DNA of 5,906 nt from an uncultured Roseburia sp. (GTDB taxonomy: Bacteria; Bacillota; Clostridia; Lachnospirales; Lachnospiraceae): assembly GCA_910587865.1 (NCBI GenBank), contig CAJUNX010000013.1, positions 77,904-83,809 on the forward strand, in the 5' to 3' direction. The notes beneath the pieces are model-generated. The model was not told the DNA's origin and made no database searches. It saw nothing but the letters and a program-made list of their open reading frames with translations. A program made the position numbers and the translations under genes. Shown here piece by piece: positions 1-5,639 of the stretch. Numbering within the stretch: position 1 is the first letter of the stretch; each line of letters starts with the position of its first letter.

Positions 1-12
1 GGGGTGTTTCAT
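1..12 (-). CDS. Start of an unidentified gene leaving the window to the left (first 4 codons)
   Basis: Only the first four codons are inside the window, reading ATG AAA CAC CCC (Met-Lys-His-Pro) on the minus strand. The start is supported by an AAAGGAG ribosome-binding site (reverse complement of 19-25) six bases ahead of the ATG, and by a sigma70-like promoter just upstream at 65-36. The product cannot be identified from four residues. It is transcribed away from the phosphoramidate operon, so it is probably an unrelated neighbour. The call rests wholly on the promoter, ribosome-binding site and start-codon arrangement. Confidence 0.5.
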
Positions 13-35
13 GTACAGCTCCTTTGGATAGTATG

Positions 36-65
36 ATTATACCACGTGACAGACGAATGGTGCAA
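36..65 (-). promoter_or_regulatory. Sigma70-like promoter for the left-edge gene
   Basis: On the minus strand a TTGCAC box (reverse complement of 60-65) and a perfect TATAAT box (reverse complement of 36-41) are separated by 18 bases. Transcription would start near position 29, giving a leader of about 17 bases that contains the AAAGGAG ribosome-binding site and then the ATG at 12-10. The agreement of three signals in the right order makes this the most convincing promoter in the window. Confidence 0.6.
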
Positions 66-84
66 GATTTACGATAAAACAGAA

Positions 85-142
85 AAACTATATTTGTGAT
101 TATATCATGCTTTGGAGGGTTTGAGAAGAGGGAATTGTTATA
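85..142 (+). repeat. Imperfect direct repeat, copy 1
   Basis: This stretch resembles 726-782 in the same orientation. Both begin with AAAACTATATTTG, share 13 identical bases there, diverge for about ten bases, then align again through a CTTTRGAGKGTTTGRGAAGAGGGAATT-like core. By eye roughly three quarters of the positions match. In both copies a TATATT box sits near the left end, with a poor -35-like box ahead of it (68-73 here). The two copies lie on either side of the decayed transposase. I do not recognise the element; it could be a duplicated promoter-leader or a remnant of the insertion event. Confidence 0.5.
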
Positions 143-199
143 CTGTACGACATACGAATGAATGTCTGCTCCCTCCAAATCCTGAATTGCTGATTTATA

Positions 200-568
200 A
201 ATCTGCATCAGCTCTTCAATAAACTGTGCCGGTGCAAAACTTATGTTGAATCGTTTCCTTCACAGTGACATCTTTTTCCTGCGTATTTCTAGCAGTTTTA
301 GCATGCTCAGACACCACTTCCGGATGATATTCTGGTTCTGTGCCGCTGTTCTGTCAGGTGCGGTATTCGCATCTTCTTTAAATGTCACATCCGGGTGCCA
401 GTGCATGCTTTCCACCGCCAGGTGCCCCCGCACCGCCCGGCTGAACAGTCCGGTCTCTTCGGAAAGGCTGCTGATATAATAACGGTATGTCTCTGTTTCT
501 CTCCTTTGGATAGTCTTTTTTCCTTCCCAATGCTTTTCAGGCCTTTTCCACTGTTTTCTTATAACCAC
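200..568 (-). pseudogene. C-terminal remnant of an ISAs1-family (H-repeat-associated) transposase
   Basis: Read on the minus strand, 568-260 gives a 102-residue peptide containing TETYRYYISSL, then VRGHLAVESMHWHPDVTF and KEDA, and ends in NIIRKWCLSMLKLL. This follows the C-terminal part of ISAs1/H-repeat transposases, whose hallmark is close to RGHW-IEN-LHW-LDV-F-EDA. The copy is degenerate: the Trp of RGHW is Leu, one residue of the IEN-LHW stretch is missing, and a TGA at 262-260 interrupts the frame. After that stop the same frame continues with RKRF and FIEELM, as expected for the family's C-terminal tail. The N-terminal catalytic part is absent; upstream in this frame there is a stop just before the GTG at 568. 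It is therefore a dead fragment that marks an old insertion next to the operon. Family assignment is from motif recognition, not a search. Confidence 0.7.
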
Positions 569-659
569 ATCCGTTCCTCAGTTCAGCGAATATCTGCGCA
601 TTCTCAAAATACTGACGTATAATTGTTCCGTATTTCCTGTCTCCGTTTTTTATTTTCAT
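537..659 (-). other. Short unassigned reading frame (40 aa), probably not translated
   Basis: A minus-strand frame from ATG (659-657) to TGA (539-537) encodes 40 residues beginning MKIKNGDRKYGTIIRQYF. No ribosome-binding site precedes the ATG, which overlaps a TATAAT box, so translation from it is doubtful. The frame partly overlaps the upstream edge of the transposase remnant in a different phase. It could be the N-terminal stub of a gene broken by the insertion, but I recognise no family with confidence. Confidence 0.2.
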
Positions 660-687
660 TATAACGGATAATGGGATAGTTTGTTCA
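658..687 (-). promoter_or_regulatory. Possible minus-strand promoter
   Basis: A perfect TATAAT box (reverse complement of 658-663) lies 18 bases from a TGAACA box (reverse complement of 682-687, four of six matches to TTGACA). It would read leftward into the short unassigned frame and the transposase remnant, so it may be the leftover promoter of a destroyed gene. It is divergent from the candidate forward promoter at 708-735. Confidence 0.3.
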
Positions 688-707
688 CATTTTATTTACT
701 CATGCGT

Positions 708-735
708 TTGTCGTGTAAGAATATAAAACTATATT
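708..735 (+). promoter_or_regulatory. Candidate promoter of the operon
   Basis: TTGTCG (708-713, four of six matches to TTGACA) is followed after 16 bases by TATATT (730-735, five of six matches to TATAAT). This is the best forward-strand promoter pair I could find between the transposase remnant and the first operon gene. It overlaps the left end of direct-repeat copy 2; copy 1 has the same TATATT but a poorer upstream box and 15-base spacing. Transcription from here would give a leader of about 330 bases carrying both inverted repeats. Confidence 0.3.
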
Positions 736-782
736 TGCTATCACAACATCCTTTAGAGTGTTTGGGAAGAGGGAATTTGTAA
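726..782 (+). repeat. Imperfect direct repeat, copy 2
   Basis: Second copy of the element at 85-142, same orientation, about 640 bp away. The shared blocks are AAAACTATATTTG at the left and GAAGAGGGAATT at the right, with scattered differences between. It contains the -10 box of the candidate operon promoter near its left end, so most of the shared sequence would lie just downstream of the transcription start. Confidence 0.5.
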
Positions 783-889
783 ATAAGAATATTTTAAGAG
801 GCTAAAATTGCCGGTTTGCTGGTATATCATGGAGATTTCATGCCGGGGTTATGTGAAAGCATAAAGTCGCCGATATATAGGACAGCGAT

Positions 890-907
890 TATATCATGGA
901 TGATATA
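890..907. repeat. Perfect inverted repeat 1 (8-bp arms, GG centre), candidate operator or RNA hairpin
   Basis: TATATCAT-GG-ATGATATA is a perfect inverted repeat with 8-bp arms around GG. As DNA it could bind a dimeric regulator. As RNA it folds into a 7-bp stem with a UGGA loop. The 12-mer GATTATATCATG covering its left arm (887-898) also occurs at 98-109, and TATATCATG occurs again at 823-831. It lies about 165 bases before the first start codon of the operon. Confidence 0.5.
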
Positions 908-911
908 TTAG

Positions 912-925
912 ATACATGGATGTAT
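912..925. repeat. Perfect inverted repeat 2 (6-bp arms, GG centre), CsrA-site-like
   Basis: ATACAT-GG-ATGTAT is a perfect inverted repeat with the same CAT-GG-ATG core as its neighbour; the two centres are exactly 20 bp apart. As RNA, AUACAUGGAUGU (912-923) matches the known CsrA selection consensus RUACARGGAUGU at 11 of 12 positions, with ACA and UGU paired and GGA in the loop. Whether it acts as RNA or as a DNA operator cannot be settled from the sequence. Confidence 0.5.
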
Positions 926-1070
926 ACAATATGAAGTCTAATGCGGGGATTCATGAGGATAGTATCGTCATGGCTCCCTTTTTGCGTGTGAGGATATAAA
1001 GAAATCAAGTATTTTTCAGAAAATTTACTACTGTCACAGAAACGCATCTGCATAGTAGAACGGTGAAAAG

Positions 1071-3416
1071 ATGAACAGACTTGGCACAAAGGCGGAAACG
1101 CTTGCGCAGATCTATCAAAAATTAAATTATGCAAAGGTGCTGCCGCAATTTACCTTTACGGTGGATGAATGGAGACATTCACAGGAACGGATCAGAAAAG
1201 AGTTTTCTGCGTTTGAGTGGCATGAAAGCGTGATCGTGCGGAGCAGCTCGCTTTCAGAGGACACACAGCAGAGCTCTGAAGCCGGCAAATATGAATCAGT
1301 GGCGGATGTATCGGGCGAAGAGGCATTCCAAAAGGCGGCAGAGACCGTGATCGCTTCGTACGATGACGATAATACAGCAAATCAGGTATTGGTGCAGCCG
1401 ATGCTGTCCGATGTGAGGATCTGCGGGGTGGTATTTACGCTGGATCCCAACACAATGGGAAATTATTACGTAATAAACTATGATGACCATGGATCAACGT
1501 CTGCGATCACTTCCGGCCAGGGTACACGTAATAAACTATATTACAGATTTAAAGAATCTGAGAATGAACAGATTCAAAAACAACCCGAGGAAATGAACAG
1601 ACTTTGTCAGGCATTACACGAGCTTGAACTATTTTTTGGGCAGGATAATCTGGATGTTGAGTTTGCCTTCGCCGGAAAGGAACTGTATATCTTACAGGTG
1701 AGATCGCTCTGCGTCCAGCGGGTGAAGGCGGATATTGAAGCACAAAAAAGAGAGCTGGAACTGATCAGAAGAAAGATCCGACAGGAACAGTGTGAGAAAC
1801 CGTTTCTGTGCGGAAAAACCACAGTTTACAGCGTTATGACAGACTGGAATCCTGCGGAGATGATCGGAATTCGGCCGAAACCTTTGGCATTATCGCTGTA
1901 CCGTGAGATCATTACGGATAATGTATGGGCCTATCAGCGGGATAATTACGGTTATCGTAATCTCAGAAGCTTTCCACTTATGGTGGATTTTGCCGGACTG
2001 CCATATATTGATGTGCGGGTAAGCTTTAACTCATTTGTCCCGGCGGAGCTGAATGAGGAACTCAGTGAGAAACTGGTGAATTACTATTTGAATTGTTTGA
2101 TTGAAAATCCGCAAAAGCATGACAAAGCAGAATTTGATATTGTATTTTCCTGCTATACGCTGGATCTGCCGGAGCGGATACAGATTTTGAAAAAATATGA
2201 ATTCACAGATGACGAGATCGAAGAGATAACAGATGCATTGCGAAATGTCACGAATCACATTATAGATCATGAAGATGGTCTGTGGCGTAAAGACTATGCG
2301 AAAATTAAAACACTGAATCAGCGTTACGATGAGGTTATGAAAAGCGGACTGTCTGATTTGGAAAAGGTATACTGGCTGCTGGAGGATTGCAAGCGGTACG
2401 GTACGCTTCCGTTTGCAGGACTGGCGAGAGGAGCTTTTATTGCAGTGCAGATTCTGCAGTCTCTTGTAACATGTGGTATTATCACAAAGCAGGATTATGA
2501 CCGGTTCATGAACGGAGTGAACACAGTGAGCTCTGACATGAAGGCAGATTTTAAGGAGTTGTCCCGGGATGCTTTCCTGAAAAAATACGGGCATCTCAGA
2601 CCGGGAACATATGATATTACCTCACAGCGCTACGACGAAGCGCCGGATCTTTATTTTGCGTGGAATATCCCGGCAGAAGAAGCAGGGAAAAACGAGTCGG
2701 AAGAAAAAGAAGAGTTCCGGCTGTCGCTGCAGCAGCTGAATCAGTTAAAACAGAAACTGCTCGAAAACGGGCTTGTCAATGACATTCTTGATCTGATGGA
2801 CTTTATTAAGACTGTGATTGAGGGGCGGGAATACGGAAAATTCGCATTTACAAGAAATTTGAGCAAAGCCATGGAACTGATTGTGAAGATTGGAAAAGAG
2901 AGAGGGATCGACAGAGAGGACTGCGCCTTTTTAAATGTGAGAACAATCTATGATCTGTATTCTTCCACGCGCGATATAAAGACAGAATATCTGCATTCGA
3001 TTCAGCAGGGAAAGGTTTTTTATCAGATAACACAATCGGTGACGCTGCCGCCTGTGATAACAGAGGCAGACGACGTGATGAGGTTCTATTATCCGGATTC
3101 GGAACCGAATTATATTACGTCAGGGAGAACGACCGGAGAAGTGTGTTATTTGGGAAAGACGGAGGATGTAAGTGATCTGAAAGGGAAAATTATCCTGATC
3201 CCCAGTGCGGATCCGGGGTATGACTGGGTCTTTTCCCGCGGAATCAGCGGACTTGTGACAATGTATGGTGGGGCGAATTCCCATATGGCAATACGGGCGG
3301 GCGAGCTTGGGATACCGGCAGCGGTTGGCGTTGGAGAGAAGCAGTTTGCCAGATATAAAGATGCCATGTACATTGAGATTGATGCATCGGGGAAAATGAT
3401 AAAGACTTTAAGGTGA
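1071..3416 (+). CDS. L-glutamine kinase (Cj1418-like, PEP-synthase-related phosphotransferase)
   Basis: This 781-residue protein probably phosphorylates the amide nitrogen of L-glutamine with ATP, giving AMP and phosphate, the first step of phosphoramidate donor synthesis. The N-terminal ATP-binding domain (about 1-213) shows VIVRSSSLSEDT (54-65), SSEAGKYESV (68-77), VLVQPML and VVFTLDP (106-126), and LDVEFAF...LYILQVRS (194-212). A long middle domain (about 214-670) is where the phosphate acceptor would bind. The C-terminal swivelling domain (about 675-781) has ITSGRTTGEV (682-691), PSADPGYDW and GGANSHMAIRAGELGIPAAVG with His738 as the expected phosphate carrier. True PEP synthases carry that His mid-protein, followed by a PEP-binding barrel that is missing here; the order seen matches glutamine kinase and rifampin phosphotransferase. 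The neighbours select glutamine kinase. The start is fixed by an in-frame TAG at 1056-1058, with GGTGA at 1062-1066 as a modest ribosome-binding site. Confidence 0.85.
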   Translation: MNRLGTKAETLAQIYQKLNYAKVLPQFTFTVDEWRHSQERIRKEFSAFEWHESVIVRSSSLSEDTQQSSEAGKYESVADVSGEEAFQKAAETVIASYDDDNTANQVLVQPMLSDVRICGVVFTLDPNTMGNYYVINYDDHGSTSAITSGQGTRNKLYYRFKESENEQIQKQPEEMNRLCQALHELELFFGQDNLDVEFAFAGKELYILQVRSLCVQRVKADIEAQKRELELIRRKIRQEQCEKPFLCGKTTVYSVMTDWNPAEMIGIRPKPLALSLYREIITDNVWAYQRDNYGYRNLRSFPLMVDFAGLPYIDVRVSFNSFVPAELNEELSEKLVNYYLNCLIENPQKHDKAEFDIVFSCYTLDLPERIQILKKYEFTDDEIEEITDALRNVTNHIIDHEDGLWRKDYAKIKTLNQRYDEVMKSGLSDLEKVYWLLEDCKRYGTLPFAGLARGAFIAVQILQSLVTCGIITKQDYDRFMNGVNTVSSDMKADFKELSRDAFLKKYGHLRPGTYDITSQRYDEAPDLYFAWNIPAEEAGKNESEEKEEFRLSLQQLNQLKQKLLENGLVNDILDLMDFIKTVIEGREYGKFAFTRNLSKAMELIVKIGKERGIDREDCAFLNVRTIYDLYSSTRDIKTEYLHSIQQGKVFYQITQSVTLPPVITEADDVMRFYYPDSEPNYITSGRTTGEVCYLGKTEDVSDLKGKIILIPSADPGYDWVFSRGISGLVTMYGGANSHMAIRAGELGIPAAVGVGEKQFARYKDAMYIEIDASGKMIKTLR

Positions 3417-3428
3417 AAGGAAAATAAA

Positions 3429-4181
3429 ATGAAGACAGAGTGGGATTATACGGATTTGGCGGAGGCGTATTTAAAAAGACCAGATTATGCACAGACCGCA
3501 ATTGAAAAAATGCTGCAGACGGCGGGGGTTAAAAAAGGAGATGCAGCCTGTGATATTGGAGCGGGCGCCGCGCATCTGACATTAAAACTGGCGGAATACG
3601 GACTGAATGTATGCGCAGTTGAGCCAAATGATGCGATGCGTGCGAATGGCGTGAAAAGAACGGCGCAGTATCAGAATGTCCGGTGGTACGAGGGTGTCGG
3701 AGAGCATACAGGGATGGAAGATGATAAATTTGATCTGGTGACATTTGGCTCGTCCTTTAATGTATGTGACAGACAACTGGCGCTCAGAGAAACGGATCGT
3801 ATTTTAAAGAGTGGTGGCTGGTTTGCGTGCATGTGGAACCACAGGGATCTGAATGACCCTCTTCAGAAAGAGATTGAAGCGATATTAAAAGAACAGATAA
3901 CGGATTACAGTTATGGAACGAGAAGAGAGGATCAGACAGAGGTTATCTGTCAGAGCGACCTGTTTGGAGAAGTGATATATCTTGAGGGGACTGTGCTGCA
4001 TGAGATACTCGCGGAAGATTTTATCGAAGGCTGGAAATCACATGGAACGGTTCAGCGCCAGTCAAAGGATAAATTTGAATATATTAATGCAAGGATACGG
4101 GATGTGATAGAACGGAAGGGCGAGGAATATATACAGGTGCCATATACGACAAGAATATGGATGGGGCAGGTGAAAAGGTGA
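3429..4181 (+). CDS. Class I SAM-dependent methyltransferase of the phosphoramidate cluster (Cj1419/Cj1420-like)
   Basis: The 250-residue protein has a Rossmann-fold SAM-binding core: motif I CDIGAGAAHLT (41-51), an acidic residue ending strand 2 in VEPNDAMR (Glu65), GEHTG (91-95), FDLVTFGSSF (101-110) and RILKSGGWFACMWN (124-137). The N-terminal DYTDLAEAYLKRPDYA segment resembles methyltransferases found with Cj1418-like kinases; in C. jejuni, cj1419 and cj1420 are methyltransferase genes beside the glutamine kinase. The natural guess is methylation of the phosphoramidate oxygen, or of a precursor that supplies that methyl group, but the substrate is inferred only from context. It begins 12 bases after the kinase stop with AAAGGA (3416-3421) seven bases before the ATG, so the two are very likely co-transcribed. 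Length is normal and no damage is seen. No membrane segment or signal peptide is evident, so it is cytoplasmic. Confidence 0.8.
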   Translation: MKTEWDYTDLAEAYLKRPDYAQTAIEKMLQTAGVKKGDAACDIGAGAAHLTLKLAEYGLNVCAVEPNDAMRANGVKRTAQYQNVRWYEGVGEHTGMEDDKFDLVTFGSSFNVCDRQLALRETDRILKSGGWFACMWNHRDLNDPLQKEIEAILKEQITDYSYGTRREDQTEVICQSDLFGEVIYLEGTVLHEILAEDFIEGWKSHGTVQRQSKDKFEYINARIRDVIERKGEEYIQVPYTTRIWMGQVKR

Positions 4182-4190
4182 TTTGTTATC

Positions 4191-4808
4191 ATGCAGACGG
4201 TATTGTATACCCAGAGGGTTGAATTTGTAAAATCATATGGCGAAAGACGTGATTGTGCAGATCAAAACATTCCCAGGTTTATAGATGCCTGCGGATATCT
4301 GCCGGTTCCGGTTCCGAATGTATGGAGCGTGGCAGAGGGGATGCTTGCGGAGTTTCAGCCTGTGGGGATTGTCCTGACCGGCGGAAACAGTTTGGAGAAA
4401 TACGGCGGCGATGCTCCAGAGCGGGACGATGTGGAAAAGAAGCTGCTTGCATACGCCATGTCGCATGATATTGCGGTATACGGGTTCTGCCGGGGGATGC
4501 AGGTGATTCTGGATTATTATGGCTGTGAGCTGGAGTCAGTGGACGGGCATGTCGCGGTACACCATAAACTGCTGGGAAGACCGGAATTTGAAGTGACAGA
4601 GGTAAACAGTTATCATAATCAGGGTTGCCATAAGGTAAAAGAGCCATTGGAAGTACTTGCATGGACGGATGATGGCGTGGCGGAGGCGATTTGCTATAAG
4701 GAAAAGCGTATTCTTGGTACGATGTGGCACCCGGAGCGTGAGGAGCCGTTTTGTGAGACGGATATAAAAAGAATCCGGGAATTATTTGGAAAGGCGAAGG
4801 AAGAATAG
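4191..4808 (+). CDS. Gamma-glutamyl-CDP-amidate hydrolase (Cj1417-like, class I glutamine amidotransferase fold)
   Basis: This 205-residue protein has the class I amidotransferase/peptidase C26 fold. Visible features are VLTGGNSLEKYGGDAPERD (61-79) around the oxyanion region, the nucleophile elbow YGFCRGMQ with Cys100, VNSYHNQG (138-145), and the rest of the triad in MWHPERE (His180, Glu182). The family cleaves gamma-glutamyl amides. In the MeOPN pathway the Cj1417 enzyme removes glutamate from the glutamine-CDP adduct and frees cytidine diphosphoramidate. Alone it would be called a PuuD-like gamma-glutamyl-GABA hydrolase; its position between glutamine kinase and cytidylyltransferase genes favours the phosphoramidate role. 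It starts nine bases after the methyltransferase stop, with AAAAGGTGA at 4173-4181 as ribosome-binding site, and its stop codon directly abuts the next ATG. It is a stand-alone hydrolase with no synthetase domain attached. Confidence 0.85.
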   Translation: MQTVLYTQRVEFVKSYGERRDCADQNIPRFIDACGYLPVPVPNVWSVAEGMLAEFQPVGIVLTGGNSLEKYGGDAPERDDVEKKLLAYAMSHDIAVYGFCRGMQVILDYYGCELESVDGHVAVHHKLLGRPEFEVTEVNSYHNQGCHKVKEPLEVLAWTDDGVAEAICYKEKRILGTMWHPEREEPFCETDIKRIRELFGKAKEE

Positions 4809-5594
4809 ATGAAGATTATCATACTGGCGGCCGGGCAGGGTACCAGGCTGCGTCCGCTGACGGATGACAGGCCCAAATGTATGGTTAAAGTGAACGGAAA
4901 GAGTATTATAGAAAGACAGATCGACACCATGCGCGCCTGCGGTATTGAGGATACGGATATTACGATCGTGACAGGATACTGTGGAGATGTTTTGCGGCGG
5001 TATTTTAAGAATACGGAGATTCATTTTATTGTAAATGAACAGTTTGAGACGACGAATATGGTATGTTCTCTGATGTGCGCCCGTGAACTGATGGAAGCAG
5101 AAGAAGACATTATTGTTTCCTACGGGGATATTATCTATGAAAAATCTGTTTTTGAGAAAATACTCTCGACAGAGGATGAACTGTCGGTGATCGTGGATGA
5201 CGGCTGGTACGGGTACTGGTCGATGCGCGGAGAAAATCCGCTGGATGATGCGGAGACGCTGATGTTTGACGAAAATGATTTTCTGACGGAGATTGGTCAG
5301 AAGACGACGGAGCTGAGTAAAGTACAGTCACAGTATATAGGCTTGATGCGGTTTAAAGGAAATGGTCTGAAAGCTGTTTTAAAGATCAGTGCGGAGGCAC
5401 GAACCCGCACGGAAGAAGGAAAAGTCCTTTGGCGGACTGACCGCACTTATCTCAAAATGTATATGACCGATCTGCTTCAGGGGATGATTGATGAGGGAAA
5501 TAAGCTGAAAGCAGTGCACATTAACCGGGGCTGGTATGAGATTGATGACTGCGATGACTTGAACATTGTAGAGGCAGAGCTGAAAGAAGCGTAG
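4809..5594 (+). CDS. CTP:phosphoglutamine cytidylyltransferase (Cj1416-like nucleotidyltransferase)
   Basis: A 261-residue nucleotidyltransferase with the signature LAAGQGTRLRPLTDDRPK (6-23) for nucleotide binding, including Arg13 and Lys23; TNMVCSLMCA (82-91); SYGDIIY with metal-binding Asp107 (104-110); DDAETL (146-151); QYIGLMRF (175-182); and a C-terminal GWYEIDD (241-247) that should hold the second metal site. It lacks the left-handed beta-helix of GlmU-type enzymes, so it is the short form, as in LicC-like and Cj1416-like cytidylyltransferases. By context it couples CTP to N-phosphorylated glutamine, releasing pyrophosphate. The ATG follows the upstream stop with no gap and its GAAGGAAG ribosome-binding site (4796-4803) lies inside the end of the amidohydrolase gene, so translation of the two is probably coupled. 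A phosphocholine or sugar cytidylyltransferase is the main alternative if the neighbours were ignored. Confidence 0.85.
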   Translation: MKIIILAAGQGTRLRPLTDDRPKCMVKVNGKSIIERQIDTMRACGIEDTDITIVTGYCGDVLRRYFKNTEIHFIVNEQFETTNMVCSLMCARELMEAEEDIIVSYGDIIYEKSVFEKILSTEDELSVIVDDGWYGYWSMRGENPLDDAETLMFDENDFLTEIGQKTTELSKVQSQYIGLMRFKGNGLKAVLKISAEARTRTEEGKVLWRTDRTYLKMYMTDLLQGMIDEGNKLKAVHINRGWYEIDDCDDLNIVEAELKEA

Positions 5595-5627
5595 AGGGAG
5601 CTGCAATGTGGTGTCAGATTTTTTGAC

Positions 5628-5631
5628 GGAG
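5628..5631 (+). promoter_or_regulatory. Ribosome-binding site that decides the kinase start
   Basis: GGAG at 5628-5631 lies eight bases before the ATG at 5640 and supports that codon over the in-frame GTG codons at 5631 and 5637. A second, longer purine run (AGGGAG, 5595-5600) lies farther upstream and serves only a six-codon frame. Confidence 0.55.
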
Positions 5632-5639
5632 TGTTTGTG

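Larger units (their letters stand above)
660..1070. other. Gene-free upstream region of the phosphoramidate operon
   Basis: No frame on either strand in these 411 bases reads as a recognisable protein. The frames that exist are short, lack ribosome-binding sites and show no family motif. The region is clearly more AT-rich than the operon. It holds repeat copy 2 with a candidate forward promoter, a TATATCATG motif at 823-831, and two inverted repeats at 890-925. No clear sigma70 promoter with both boxes well matched was found close to the first gene, so the transcript may start far upstream, leaving a leader of up to about 330 bases. Confidence 0.6.

Noticed and set aside
243..622. Plus-strand frames of 75-78 residues
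   Set aside because: They are antisense shadows of the transposase remnant and have no ribosome-binding site or recognisable domain.
981..1000. TATAAA at 994-999 as a -10 box close to the first gene
   Set aside because: No acceptable -35 box lies 16-18 bases upstream, and it lacks an extended -10 TG at the right place.
889..1134. 81-residue minus-strand frame overlapping the kinase start
   Set aside because: It has no ribosome-binding site or motif, and it covers the inverted repeats and the beginning of a well supported gene.
2031..2594. 187-residue minus-strand reading frame
   Set aside because: It lies wholly antisense within the glutamine kinase gene, has no family motif and is rich in the Cys, His and Gln typical of shadow frames.
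1071..3416. Annotation as phosphoenolpyruvate synthase or pyruvate phosphate dikinase
   Set aside because: The His domain is at the C-terminus and the PEP-binding barrel is missing; the neighbours fit glutamine kinase.
1071..3416. Rifampin phosphotransferase
   Set aside because: The domain order fits, but the operon partners (cytidylyltransferase, gamma-glutamyl hydrolase, CysC-like kinase) fit phosphoramidate synthesis and not antibiotic inactivation.
4191..4808. Putrescine-degradation gamma-glutamyl-GABA hydrolase (PuuD)
   Set aside because: Same fold and catalytic residues, but no putrescine pathway genes are nearby and the protein is flanked by phosphoramidate pathway genes.
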